Source: Regnicoccus_A sp014224355 (GTDB taxonomy: Bacteria > Cyanobacteriota > Cyanobacteriia > PCC-6307 > Cyanobiaceae). From it: DNA of 64,000 bases. The stretch lies in assembly GCF_050920705.1 (NCBI RefSeq), contig NZ_CP154799.1:1922001-1986000 (forward strand), written 5' to 3'. Shown here piece after piece: positions 23,585-31,818 of this stretch. Position 1 is the first letter of the stretch, and each line of letters starts with the position of its first letter. The position numbers and the translations under genes were made by a program. Under the pieces are notes generated by a model. The model saw only the letters and a list, made by a program, of their open reading frames with translations, searched no databases and was not told where the DNA came from.

Positions 23585-25264
23585 ATGTCCTCAGGCCTTG
23601 CCGCTTCGTTCCGATTCGATCCATCCATCACCTACGACGCCGTGGTGGTGGGCTCAGGAGCCACGGGCGGGGTGGCCGCGATGGTGCTGGCGGAGGCTGG
23701 CCTGAGGGTGCTGGTGCTGGAGGCTGGCCCCGACCTGAGCCCGGAGAGGGCCTTCGGCCGGGAACCGCTCAACAGCCTGCGTCGGCTGGCCAACCTCAGT
23801 AGCGGCCGCCAGCGGCTGCAGAGTCAGCATCCGGGCTACTGGAAAGCCAATCCCGATCTCTACGTGGATGAGCTCCAGAACCCCTACACCACCCCCGAGC
23901 AGCGGCCGTTCCTGTGGAGCCGGGGCAGGCAGGTGGGTGGAAAGAGCCTCACCTGGGGCGGCATCACCCTGCGCCTCTCCGACCACGAGTTCAAGGCGGC
24001 CGAGCGGGATGGGCATGGCCTGCCCTGGCCGATCGTCGGGGAGGATCTCGCCCCCATCTATGACCGTCTCGAGCGCATGCTCGGCGTCCATGGCCAGCGC
24101 GATGGGCTACCCCAGCTGCCCGACGGCCAGTATCTGCCTCCGCTGCCCTTCACCCCCGCCGAGAAGCACCTGGGCGCAGCGATCGCCCGCGACCTGGGGC
24201 TGCCCCTGATTCACTCCCGTGGGTTCCGTCGGCAGCGTCCCTCGCCGAGCAACCCCTGGCCTCGCTCCTGTTCCCAGGGCGGCGCCCTGGCCCGTGCCCT
24301 GGCCAGCGGCAGGGTCTGCCTGCGCAGTGACGCTGTGGTCAGCCACGTGGAGATGACCGACCGTGGCCTGGCCGATGGGGTCGTGTTCCTTGATCGGCTC
24401 AGTGGCGCCAGTCACCGCTGCAGAGCAGCGCTGGTGGTGCTCTGCGCCTCCACGCTCGAGAGCGTGCGCATCCTGCTGCATTCCGGTGAGCCCCATCAGA
24501 GCGGCGGTCTGGTGGATGGGTCGGGCACCCTGGGCCGCTACCTGATGGATCACATCTCCACCAGTCGCTTCTTCGCCCTGCCCGACCAGCCCGCGCCGGA
24601 GGAGGCCACCGAACTGTCGGGGGCGGGCAGTGCCTTCATCCCCAACACCGTCAACCTCGACGGCCTCGGCGAGCTGCCTTTTCTGCGGGGCTACGGGATC
24701 TGGGCGGGGGTCCAGCGTTTCGATCCGCCTGTCCCGCTCAAACGCCGGAGCCAGGAGGCGGTGGGGTTTCTGATCGGCCATGGCGAGGTGCTGCCCTGGG
24801 CCGAGAACCGGCTCAGCCTGAGCGCCACCGAGCGTGACGCCTGGGGACTGCCGGTGCCGCACATCGATTGCCACTGGGGGGAGAACGAGAGGCTGATGGT
24901 GGCCCACATGCAGGAGCGCATGCAGCAGGTGGTGGCCGCCGGGGGAGGGCGGATCCGCCCTCTTGAGGACCTCTTCCTGTTCCCCCTGGCCGAACCGCTC
25001 GTGCGCCGCGGGGTGGCCCTGGCTCCAGCGGCAGCCCCTCCCGGTTATTACATCCACGAACTGGGGGGCGCACGGATGTCGTCGAGCCCTGAGCAGGGTG
25101 TGCTCGACCCCTGGAACCGCCACTGGCAGGCGCGCAACCTGCTGGTGACCGATGGTTCCTGCTGGCCCAGTGCCGGCTGGCAGAGCCCCACACTCACGGA
25201 AATGGCGATCACCTGGCGGGCGTGCGCGCGGGCCGCTGATGATCTGCGTCGCTCGACGATGTGA
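23585..25264 (+). CDS. GMC family flavin oxidoreductase
   Basis: A 559-residue protein with an N-terminal FAD-binding Rossmann motif VVVGSGATGGVAAMVLAEAGLRVLVLEAG, the GGKSLTWGG segment that packs around the flavin, and the C-terminal domain ending ELGGARMSSSPEQGVLDP and LLVTDGSCWPSAGWQSPTLTEMAITWRA, with the usual terminal His replaced by other residues in the visible motif. GMC enzymes oxidise alcohols, sugars or sterols; the substrate is not readable. It is preceded by the tRNA terminator and followed by its own terminator, so it seems monocistronic. Confidence 0.85.
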   Translation: MSSGLAASFRFDPSITYDAVVVGSGATGGVAAMVLAEAGLRVLVLEAGPDLSPERAFGREPLNSLRRLANLSSGRQRLQSQHPGYWKANPDLYVDELQNPYTTPEQRPFLWSRGRQVGGKSLTWGGITLRLSDHEFKAAERDGHGLPWPIVGEDLAPIYDRLERMLGVHGQRDGLPQLPDGQYLPPLPFTPAEKHLGAAIARDLGLPLIHSRGFRRQRPSPSNPWPRSCSQGGALARALASGRVCLRSDAVVSHVEMTDRGLADGVVFLDRLSGASHRCRAALVVLCASTLESVRILLHSGEPHQSGGLVDGSGTLGRYLMDHISTSRFFALPDQPAPEEATELSGAGSAFIPNTVNLDGLGELPFLRGYGIWAGVQRFDPPVPLKRRSQEAVGFLIGHGEVLPWAENRLSLSATERDAWGLPVPHIDCHWGENERLMVAHMQERMQQVVAAGGGRIRPLEDLFLFPLAEPLVRRGVALAPAAAPPGYYIHELGGARMSSSPEQGVLDPWNRHWQARNLLVTDGSCWPSAGWQSPTLTEMAITWRACARAADDLRRSTM

Positions 25265-25378
25265 GCAGCTGAACACCGACACCGGCAACTGGTGTCGATG
25301 ACCACAATCCCCCAGCTGATGAGGCCGCACACTCTGCAGGCGACCTTTCAACGGGTCGGGCAAGGGAGAAACGGCGGG

Positions 25379-25401
25379 AGCGGCAGCTTCCGCTTTTTTT
25401 T
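25379..25401 (+). terminator. Terminator hairpin downstream of the GMC oxidoreductase
   Basis: Short stem AGCGG/CCGCT with loop CAGCTT, followed by a run of eight T residues. It lies about 115 bp past the oxidoreductase stop and about 15 bp from the convergent DUF2811 stop. The stem is short but the T-run is long. Confidence 0.65.
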
Positions 25402-25416
25402 GCCTTCTGCCGTGCC

Positions 25417-25656
25417 TCAGCTGGAGCCGGCCTTCATGAACAGGCCATTGAGGTAGTGCTGGGTCACGCTGCGGTCGCTGCAGCCGTTCTGGAACAGAAA
25501 CCCCGCCAGGGCCGCGGTGATCAGCCGGTACTGATCCCAGTGGGGGTGGTTGCGCATGAACTCGTGCATGCCATCGAACAGGGCTTCTGGGATCTCCGCT
25601 TCCAGGCTGATGTCAGCACTGCCCTGGGGCTGGAGACCATCGTGAGACTGGGGCAT
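25417..25656 (-). CDS. DUF2811 family small protein
   Basis: A 79-residue protein with the cyanobacterial DUF2811 pattern: ISLEAEIPEALFDGMHEFMRNHPHWDQYR, LITAALAGFLFQNGC and VTQHYLNGLFMK. It looks like a small helical soluble protein. No function is known. It has no close same-strand neighbour: cbiX on the same strand ends about 310 bp upstream, across a gap with stem-loops and repeats. Confidence 0.88.
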   Translation of the reverse strand: MPQSHDGLQPQGSADISLEAEIPEALFDGMHEFMRNHPHWDQYRLITAALAGFLFQNGCSDRSVTQHYLNGLFMKAGSS

Positions 25657-25746
25657 GGATTCACTCTTCGCCAGCCCAGCAAGCCACGGGGAGGGGGAGG
25701 CGTCAAAGCGGCGTGTCGCTCACCAATCCACCCGGCCCAAGGCTGA

Positions 25747-25776
25747 GACAGCCAGCCCGTGAGCGGTCTGGCTGTC
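25747..25776. repeat. Perfect 9-bp inverted repeat
   Basis: GACAGCCAG and CTGGCTGTC are separated by 12 bases. No T-run follows on either strand, so it is not a classic intrinsic terminator. Confidence 0.7.
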
Positions 25777-25830
25777 CTTCTGGGGCACCGGACCCTGGGC
25801 TCAAAGCGCTGTGATCGAGCTGTCAAGTGA

Positions 25831-25863
25831 TGGGCCTGGGGAAGCTCGCAATCCCCAGGCCCA
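25831..25863. repeat. Perfect 12-bp inverted repeat (stable stem-loop)
   Basis: TGGGCCTGGGGA and TCCCCAGGCCCA form a perfect 12-bp stem with a 9-base loop. It is GC-rich and would be stable in RNA. No T-run is adjacent on either strand. One arm contains a copy of the CCTGGGGAA element repeated nearby. Confidence 0.8.
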
Positions 25864-25892
25864 ACGCCATGACGGCCAGTTCGGCTCTTCAA

Positions 25893-25944
25893 CCTGTGGA
25901 AAAACCCCATGCGGCCTGGGGAAAACCCTGCCAACCTGGGGAAA
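25893..25944. repeat. Three phased direct repeats CCTGKGGAAA with a DnaA-box-like match
   Basis: Copies begin at 25893 (CCTGTGGAAAAA), 25915 (CCTGGGGAAAA) and 25935 (CCTGGGGAAA), spaced 22 and 20 bp, about two helical turns. The first contains TGTGGAAAA, the reverse complement of TTTTCCACA, the DnaA-box form reported in cyanobacteria. A fourth copy lies in the stem at 25835. Regulatory meaning is inferred. Confidence 0.55.
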
Positions 25945-25965
25945 TCGTTGATCAATCAGCAGGGC

Positions 25966-27102
25966 TTATGTCTGCTGTGTCTCCTGGGACTCGGCTGAGA
26001 TCGAGACAGGTGAGCCAGCCGCCCCGAGGCTGCGGGGGCCGAGGGGATGGTTGGCCTGGGGGTAGGGCGCATGGCTGTGGCCATGACCCCCTCCTGGCCC
26101 ATGGCTGTGGTCATGGCTGTGGCTCAGGGGGATCGGCACGCCGTCGGGCTGGCAGGCACCGGTGCATTCCCGCTCGCAGAGAGTGCAGCTCTCCACCAGT
26201 CCTTCCACGTGGTGATGGTGGCTGCGCTGGGGAGCGCCCACTTCGCTCTCGAAGCCAAGCACCTGGGCGCGGTACTTGCACAGAGAACAGTTCATCTGGG
26301 TTTCCCCTCGGATCACCTCTTCCACCCGCTCGCGGAAGGTGTCGAGCACCAGGGGGTGGTCTCCCAGGTAACTTGCCGAGAGAAACTCGATCTCAGGGTG
26401 GTCTTCGGCGACCCGCTGGGTGTGCTGCCGGATCCGGCTCACCAGAACGCCTGAGAACAGAAAGTAGGGAAAAACGACGATGCGGCGGAAGCCCAGCTTG
26501 ATGGCATGGCGCAGACCGGGTTCCACCAGGGGAAAGGTCACTCCGGAGTAGAGGGTCTCACCCCAGCCGAAGCCCATGCCTTCCACAAGCATCCGCGTCA
26601 CCTTGCTGACGTTGGAGTTGGCATCGGGGTCGGAGGAGCCACGGCCCACCACCACCAGCAGGGTGTCGTGGCGTGGGACGGAGGCCTCAGCCTGCATCAG
26701 GCAGGCCTCGATCCTGGCGGCGGCGGCCTGGATCATCTTGCGGTCGACCCCCAGCTCACGGCCGTAGTCGATGCGCAGGCCGGTCTCGGCCGCATAGGTG
26801 TTGAGCACCGAGGGAATGTCGTTCTTCGCGTGGCCGGCTGCGAACAGCATCCCCGGCACCGCCAGCACGTGCTCCACGCCCTGGGCCCGCAGGTTGTCCA
26901 GGCCATCCCGCAGGATCGGTCGGGCGAATTCCAGATAGCCGTAATCGACGGGAACTCCTGGCAGGCGTGTGCGCAGTCCCTCGGCCAGCTGCGCGAATTC
27001 ACCCACCGCCAGCCGGTTGCGGCTGCCGTGGCCGCAGACCATCACACCGAGTTTGCCGTGGGGGCCGAGGGCCGCCAGGGGTTGCGCTGGAGAAGAAACC
27101 AT
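25966..27102 (-). CDS. cbiX: CbiX/SirB-type sirohydrochlorin chelatase with metal-binding C-terminal tail
   Basis: A 378-residue long-form chelatase. It has two CbiX domains, the first starting GVMVCGHGSRNRLAVGEF and the second around TLLVVVGRGSSDPDANSN, with the metal-coordinating His in GHGSR and HAKND (AGHAKNDIPSVL). It inserts Co or Fe into sirohydrochlorin, or Ni or another ion in special cases. After about residue 300 come CSLCKYRA, a SHHHHVEG stretch, CTLCERECTGAC, and a tail rich in alternating His (HSHDHSHGPGGGHGHSH). The Cys pairs may hold an Fe-S cluster and the His tail may store or deliver metal; both are inferred. ATG at 27102 is chosen over the longer frame. Confidence 0.88.
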   Translation of the reverse strand: MVSSPAQPLAALGPHGKLGVMVCGHGSRNRLAVGEFAQLAEGLRTRLPGVPVDYGYLEFARPILRDGLDNLRAQGVEHVLAVPGMLFAAGHAKNDIPSVLNTYAAETGLRIDYGRELGVDRKMIQAAAARIEACLMQAEASVPRHDTLLVVVGRGSSDPDANSNVSKVTRMLVEGMGFGWGETLYSGVTFPLVEPGLRHAIKLGFRRIVVFPYFLFSGVLVSRIRQHTQRVAEDHPEIEFLSASYLGDHPLVLDTFRERVEEVIRGETQMNCSLCKYRAQVLGFESEVGAPQRSHHHHVEGLVESCTLCERECTGACQPDGVPIPLSHSHDHSHGPGGGHGHSHAPYPQANHPLGPRSLGAAGSPVSISAESQETQQT

Positions 27103-27216
27103 GGGCCATCCTGCCTGTGGGGACCCTATCGCTCTCCCCTCGGCCCCACTGAAGCCGCCTGTAGGACCTTGTTTGGCAGTGCAGCCCTTCAACCGACGGT
27201 CCGCAAGGCTCAGGCC

Positions 27217-29307
27217 TCAGGCGCTGTAGGCCTTGCGCGCCGGGATCGGGTAGGGAATACGGCGGTGACGCATGCGCCGCCAGACCTTCACGAAGGAGCG
27301 GATCACCAGTTCCAGTTCACCGCGGCTGAGGCCGCTGTCGCGCAGCTGGCCATCCAGTCGGCGGGCATCGATCAACCGTCGCACCATCGCCGAGGCCTCC
27401 AGTTCGGAGGTGCCAGGAGGCAGGGAGCGCAGGGCGGCTTCGCAGCCGTCGGCGAGCATCAGGATGGCCGTTTCCCGGCTCTGGGGGGTGGGACCGCGGT
27501 AGCGGAACGCGGCTTCCGGGGTGGAGGGGTCGCGCTCGCGGGCCTGGTGGAAGAAATATCCCATCCGCAGGGTGCCCTGATGCTCGGGAATGAAGTCTTC
27601 GAGAGGTCGCGGCAGGCGGTACTTCCGGGCCAGTTTCAGTCCTTCATCCACGTGGGCCTGCAGAACCCTGGCGCTTCCGAAGGGATCATCGAGCTCATCG
27701 TGGGGATTGGGACCCTCGGTCTGGTTCTCGATGAACCACTGGGGGGCATGAAGCTTGCCCACATCGTGGTACAGGGAACCGGTTCGGATCAGGTCCACAT
27801 CGGCCCCGATCGCCCGTGCCCCCTCCTCAGCAAGCCCGCAGATCATCAAGGTGTGCTCAAAGGTGCCGGGAGCCTCTGTGGACAGGCGGCGCAGCAATGG
27901 CCGCTCCAGATCGGCCATCTCCAGCAGGCGGGCCCGCGTCAGCAACCCGAAGAAGCTCTCCACCAGGGGGCCGAGCAGCAGGCCGCCCATCAGCAAGCCC
28001 CCCATCAGCAGTGCCTCTGCAGCCAGTTCGGTGCCGCTGGGGGGCACCCGGGTACGTCCATGCCAGAGCGCCACGCTCTGCAGAGCGACCCACTGAATCA
28101 CCAGAGCGACGATCGGCAGCAGAATCGCCAGCTGCACCAGCTGGGCCCGGCTGCGCTGGCGGCCAGCCAGCACCGCCGCCACCGCCGCCACCAGGGCTGC
28201 CACCAGCAGGCGAACTTCGCTGAAATCATCGAGCGGCTGGGGCCAGAGCAGGCTGGCCACCGCCAGCCAGCCCAGCCCGGCCGGTGTCCCCAGGGCCTGA
28301 GCCAGCAGCAGGGTGGGGGGAACCAGCAGGGCCAGGGGGCTGGCAGCATTCCCCAGCCAGAGCTTGAACCCCTGCACCACCGCCAGCATCGTCAGGGCCA
28401 GCAGGGCATGGCGAGGCTCCAGGCTGCAGCGCCAGCGTCGCAGGATCAGCACCATCACCAGGCAACCGGCCATGGCCTCGAGGAAGTAGCCCAACCAGGC
28501 CCTCAGCAGGGGGCGGCGGTTCACCAGGCCGAAGTAGTCGAGAACGTCGTAGGCCTGCGGACTGATCGGTTCACCGCGGCGGGCGATCAGATCCCCCTTC
28601 TTGACCACGATGCGCGGAATGCCCTGTTGGCTCAGCAGCTCCTCAATCAGCTGCTGACTCATCAAAGGGTCGGTGCGCAGATTCGTGCGGCCCTGCAGGT
28701 TCGTGGCCAGCAGCCTGCTGCCGAGGCCCAGGCCAGGTTCCTGCATGGGGGAGAGCTGGAGCCGTGCAGCCTGCTGCAACTGCTGCTTGGCGAGGTTGCC
28801 CACGATCCCCTGACTGAGCATCCGTTGCTGGGCCTTGCGCAGGGACAGCTTCCAGGTGTTGAGATCCTTCGGGTCGCGACCCACCAACCAGCTCTGTTCC
28901 AGGGGGCTGAGGTTGAGCGGTCCCACCCGGGTCTGGCTGCTGCGCGCGACCTGATCCAGTTCCTGCAGCTGACGCTCCAGCCGCTCCTGCAGGACCCGGT
29001 TCGCCTCCAGGTCGATCACCTGCACGTGGGTTCGGGTCCCCAGCTGAGAGCGCCTCTGCTCGAGGGCCTCGGAATTGATCACGGTGGCGGCCTCGGGGGC
29101 GCTCACGCTGATCGGAGCGGCAATGCCTGGACGCAGACTGGGCTCCACCAGCCAGGGCCAGCTGGAGATCATGGCCACCAACGCACAGCCCAGCAGGATG
29201 CCCGCCCAGTCGAGCCGCCGCCAGGAGCAGAGGGCCTGGCAGGGACTTTCCTGCCGCATCAGCCGGCGCCAGATGTTCTTGAGGCGACCCCGTCGCAGCA
29301 CCATCAC
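27217..29307 (-). CDS. 7TM-HD family phosphohydrolase (PgpH-like)
   Basis: A 696-residue membrane protein. A TM helix near residue 35 is followed by an extracytoplasmic 7TMR-HDED-type domain (to about 270), then about seven membrane helices and a cytoplasmic HD domain. HD metal ligands are visible: FEHTLMICGL, LYHDVGKLHAP and later PEHQGT. The Listeria homolog PgpH degrades cyclic di-AMP; the same activity is likely but not shown here. The gene lies about 115 bp upstream of cbiX on the same strand and is divergent from folD. Confidence 0.9.
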   Translation of the reverse strand: MMVLRRGRLKNIWRRLMRQESPCQALCSWRRLDWAGILLGCALVAMISSWPWLVEPSLRPGIAAPISVSAPEAATVINSEALEQRRSQLGTRTHVQVIDLEANRVLQERLERQLQELDQVARSSQTRVGPLNLSPLEQSWLVGRDPKDLNTWKLSLRKAQQRMLSQGIVGNLAKQQLQQAARLQLSPMQEPGLGLGSRLLATNLQGRTNLRTDPLMSQQLIEELLSQQGIPRIVVKKGDLIARRGEPISPQAYDVLDYFGLVNRRPLLRAWLGYFLEAMAGCLVMVLILRRWRCSLEPRHALLALTMLAVVQGFKLWLGNAASPLALLVPPTLLLAQALGTPAGLGWLAVASLLWPQPLDDFSEVRLLVAALVAAVAAVLAGRQRSRAQLVQLAILLPIVALVIQWVALQSVALWHGRTRVPPSGTELAAEALLMGGLLMGGLLLGPLVESFFGLLTRARLLEMADLERPLLRRLSTEAPGTFEHTLMICGLAEEGARAIGADVDLIRTGSLYHDVGKLHAPQWFIENQTEGPNPHDELDDPFGSARVLQAHVDEGLKLARKYRLPRPLEDFIPEHQGTLRMGYFFHQARERDPSTPEAAFRYRGPTPQSRETAILMLADGCEAALRSLPPGTSELEASAMVRRLIDARRLDGQLRDSGLSRGELELVIRSFVKVWRRMRHRRIPYPIPARKAYSA

Positions 29308-29388
29308 CGGTCACTTGAAACCCAACGCTAGCGAGAGCGTCTGCGCACGCTTCGCTGCATGCTGGAGCTCACCGCGAGCATGAACCCG

Positions 29389-30291
29389 ATGGCCCTTCGT
29401 CTCGACGGCCGCCAACTTGCCGCGGAGCTGGAGAATCGCCTGCGCGCCGTCATCAGCGACCGGCTTCAGGGGGCTGGCCGTCCCCCCGGCCTGGCGGTGC
29501 TGCGGGTGGGCAACGATCCTGCCAGTGGGGTGTATGTGGCCAACAAGGCCAAGGCCTGCGCCCGGGTGGGCATCCACAGCCTGGTGAAGCATCTGGGCGC
29601 CGACACCGGGCAGGCAGAGCTGCTGGCCACGATCGCGTCGCTCAACAACGATCCTGCGGTGGACGGGATCCTGTTGCAACTGCCCCTGCCTGCGGGGTTG
29701 GACGACACTCCGCTGCTGGAGGCGATCGATCCGGCCAAGGACGCTGACGGACTGCACGCTCTCAACCTCGGCAGGTTGCTCAAGGGGGAACCCGGGCCAC
29801 GCAGCTGCACACCGGCCGGGGTGATGGCCCTGCTGGCCCGCCATGGGATCGATCCCGCCGGTCGCCGCGCCGTGGTGGTGGGCCGCAGCATTCTCGTCGG
29901 CCAGCCGATGGCCCTGATGCTGCAGGCCGCCGACGCCACCGTGAGTGTGGCCCACTCCCGCACAACCGATCTGCCTGGTCTTACCCGGCAGGCGGAGATC
30001 CTGGTGGTGGCCGCCGGGCGCCCGCGCCTTCTGGGCGCCGAGCATGTGCGTCCCGGGGCTGTGGTGGTGGATGTTGGAATCCACCGCCGTGACAGTGGCC
30101 TCTGCGGTGATGTGCGGGCTGAGGAGGTGGAGCCGCTGGCCAGCGCCATCACGCCGGTGCCCGGAGGCGTGGGGCCGATGACAGTGACGATGCTGCTTGT
30201 GAACACTGTTGTGAGCTGGTGGAACCGCAGCGGGGCAGGCGACCAGGCCGCAGGCCCCGCTGACCATCCGTTGGCGGATCTTCTGCCGTGA
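29389..30291 (+). CDS. folD: Methylenetetrahydrofolate dehydrogenase/cyclohydrolase
   Basis: A 300-residue bifunctional enzyme of one-carbon metabolism that interconverts methylene-, methenyl- and formyl-tetrahydrofolate with NADP. Motifs: ASGVYVANKAKAC (catalytic Lys), VDGILLQLPLP, DADGLHALNLGRL, VVVGRSILVGQPMALML and the C-terminal TPVPGGVGPMTVTMLL. ATGs at 29359, 29380 and 29389 are in frame; I use 29389 because homologs begin close to M-A-x-x-L-D-G. crtE follows about 50 bp downstream on the same strand. Confidence 0.95.
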   Translation: MALRLDGRQLAAELENRLRAVISDRLQGAGRPPGLAVLRVGNDPASGVYVANKAKACARVGIHSLVKHLGADTGQAELLATIASLNNDPAVDGILLQLPLPAGLDDTPLLEAIDPAKDADGLHALNLGRLLKGEPGPRSCTPAGVMALLARHGIDPAGRRAVVVGRSILVGQPMALMLQAADATVSVAHSRTTDLPGLTRQAEILVVAAGRPRLLGAEHVRPGAVVVDVGIHRRDSGLCGDVRAEEVEPLASAITPVPGGVGPMTVTMLLVNTVVSWWNRSGAGDQAAGPADHPLADLLP

Positions 30292-30343
30292 GCCACCGCC
30301 AGACCGATGGCCTGAGAGAATCCCCGCCAGCGCGCTTGGACCC

Positions 30344-31246
30344 ATGGCCGTGGCGGTGAGCACGGGATTCGATTTCGCCGCCTATCTGGGGTCGGCCCGG
30401 GAGAGGGTTGAACTGGCTCTTGAGGCGGCCCTCGGCCCTGAGCGGCCCGAGTCGCTGCGGGAGGCGATGCGCTACTCGTTGCTGGCCGGTGGCAAACGGC
30501 TTCGTCCGATCCTCTGCCTGGCGGCCTGTGAGCTGGCCGGTGGAGACGTGGCCCTCGCCCTGCCCTCAGCCGTGGCGCTGGAGATGATCCACACGATGTC
30601 GTTGATCCACGACGACCTCCCGGCCATGGACAACGACGATCTCCGCCGTGGTCGTCCCACGAACCACAAGGTCTTCGGCGAGGCCCAGGCGATTCTCGCC
30701 GGTGATGCCCTGCTGACTCGAGCCTTCGAGATGGTGGCCCTGCGCAGCCCCGGCGTGCCACCGGAGCGCCTGTTGTCGGTGGTCGGAGAGCTCTCGCTGG
30801 CGGCCGGAGCGCCTGGGCTGGTGGGAGGCCAGGTGGTGGACCTGGAATCAGAGGGCAAAGACGTTGATCTCAACACCCTGGAGTACATCCATCTGCACAA
30901 GACCGGTGCTCTGCTCCAGGCCTGCGTGCTCACCGGGGCCCTGATCGCCGGTGCTCCAGACCCTTTGCTGGAGGCCCTGCGCACCTACTCCAGGGGCATC
31001 GGCCTGGCCTTTCAGATCATCGACGACATCCTCGACGTCACCGCCAGCAGCGAAGTGCTCGGCAAGACGGCAGGGAAGGATCTCACCGCCGACAAGACCA
31101 CATACCCCAAACTGCTGGGCCTGGAGGAATCCAGGCAGCGGGCGGATGCCCTGGTGGCGGAGGCCAAGCACGCCCTGCAGCCGTGGCAGGCCAGGGCCCA
31201 GCCCCTGCTGGCCCTGGCCGACTACATCACGAGCCGCGACCGATGA
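30344..31246 (+). CDS. crtE: Geranylgeranyl (polyprenyl) diphosphate synthase
   Basis: A 300-residue trans-isoprenyl diphosphate synthase. The first Asp-rich motif is IHDDLPAMDNDDLRRGRPTNHK and the second is FQIIDDILDVTAS, with GGKRLRPILCLAACEL upstream. It condenses IPP with allylic diphosphates to give GGPP for chlorophyll phytol, carotenoids and quinones. Its stop overlaps the start of the PAP2-like gene (ATGA), so the two are translationally coupled. GGPP is the likely product in a phototroph, but length specificity is not certain from sequence. Confidence 0.93.
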   Translation: MAVAVSTGFDFAAYLGSARERVELALEAALGPERPESLREAMRYSLLAGGKRLRPILCLAACELAGGDVALALPSAVALEMIHTMSLIHDDLPAMDNDDLRRGRPTNHKVFGEAQAILAGDALLTRAFEMVALRSPGVPPERLLSVVGELSLAAGAPGLVGGQVVDLESEGKDVDLNTLEYIHLHKTGALLQACVLTGALIAGAPDPLLEALRTYSRGIGLAFQIIDDILDVTASSEVLGKTAGKDLTADKTTYPKLLGLEESRQRADALVAEAKHALQPWQARAQPLLALADYITSRDR

Positions 31247-31818
31247 GCACGTCCTTCGTTCCGGATGGGCCCCTGCTTCAGTTGCTTGACAACGGTGTGC
31301 TGGCCTGGGCCCTGATCGCCTGTGGCCTGGCCCAGCTGGGCAAGTTGCTGGTGGAGCTGGTGGAACACGGGCGCTGGCGGCCCGCGGTGCTGTTCGAAAC
31401 CGGAGGGATGCCCTCCAGCCACTCGGCCCTGGTCACCGGGGCCTGCGCAGGCATCGGCTGGGAGCTGGGAGTCGACGATCCGCTGTTCGCCTTCGCCTGC
31501 ACGATCGCGTTCATCGTGATGTACGACGCCAGCGGAGTCCGCCGGGCGGCGGGTCTCCAGGCCGCTCGCCTCAACGGCCTGCCCGACTCCCTCTGGACAA
31601 CTGAGGTGCCGCCTGAGGAGTCTCAGCCGACCCCGCCGCTGTCGCCGTCAACGGCTCCGCTCGCCCCACTGCTTCCCCTCAAGGAAAGCCTGGGCCACAC
31701 CCGCGGTGAGGTGCTGGCCGGAAGTCTGATCGGCCCGGCGATCGCCCTGATGGGCCTCGCCCTGGCTGGTTCTCCGCTGCAGATTGCCCAGGGGTTGGGT
31801 TGGCTGCCCCTGGCCTGA
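31243..31818 (+). CDS. Divergent PAP2 family membrane protein
   Basis: A 191-residue protein with about four hydrophobic segments. The divergent PAP2 pattern is clear: LAQLGKLLVELVEHGRWRP, ETGGMPSSHSALVTGACAGIGWE and IVMYDASGVRRAAGLQAARLN, ending with SLGHTRGEVLAGSLIGPAIAL. The family is related to phosphatidic-acid phosphatases but lacks the full catalytic set, and its biochemical role is open. Overlap with crtE suggests a link to prenyl diphosphate or lipid metabolism. It carries an unusual Pro/Ser-rich insert near residues 125-145. Confidence 0.88.
   Translation: MSTSFVPDGPLLQLLDNGVLAWALIACGLAQLGKLLVELVEHGRWRPAVLFETGGMPSSHSALVTGACAGIGWELGVDDPLFAFACTIAFIVMYDASGVRRAAGLQAARLNGLPDSLWTTEVPPEESQPTPPLSPSTAPLAPLLPLKESLGHTRGEVLAGSLIGPAIALMGLALAGSPLQIAQGLGWLPLA

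Larger units (their letters stand above)
25657..25965. other. Gene-free gap of about 310 bp between cbiX and DUF2811
   Basis: No convincing reading frame is seen. The region holds two perfect stem-loops (25747-25776 and 25831-25863) and a set of direct repeats of the form CCTGKGGAAA (see separate entries). It lies downstream of cbiX and upstream of the DUF2811 start on the minus strand, so it could contain the cbiX terminator, the DUF2811 promoter, or a small RNA. Confidence 0.6.

Noticed and set aside
25893..25944. Replication origin
   Set aside because: Only one DnaA-box-like match is exact, no dnaA or dnaN gene is nearby, and no AT-rich unwinding stretch is present. Kept only as a possible binding site.
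26506..29331. A 941-codon plus-strand open frame over the 7TM-HD gene
   Set aside because: It is rich in His, Gln and Gly with no recognisable fold and runs antisense to a clear 7TM-HD gene. It is a codon-bias shadow of GC-rich DNA.
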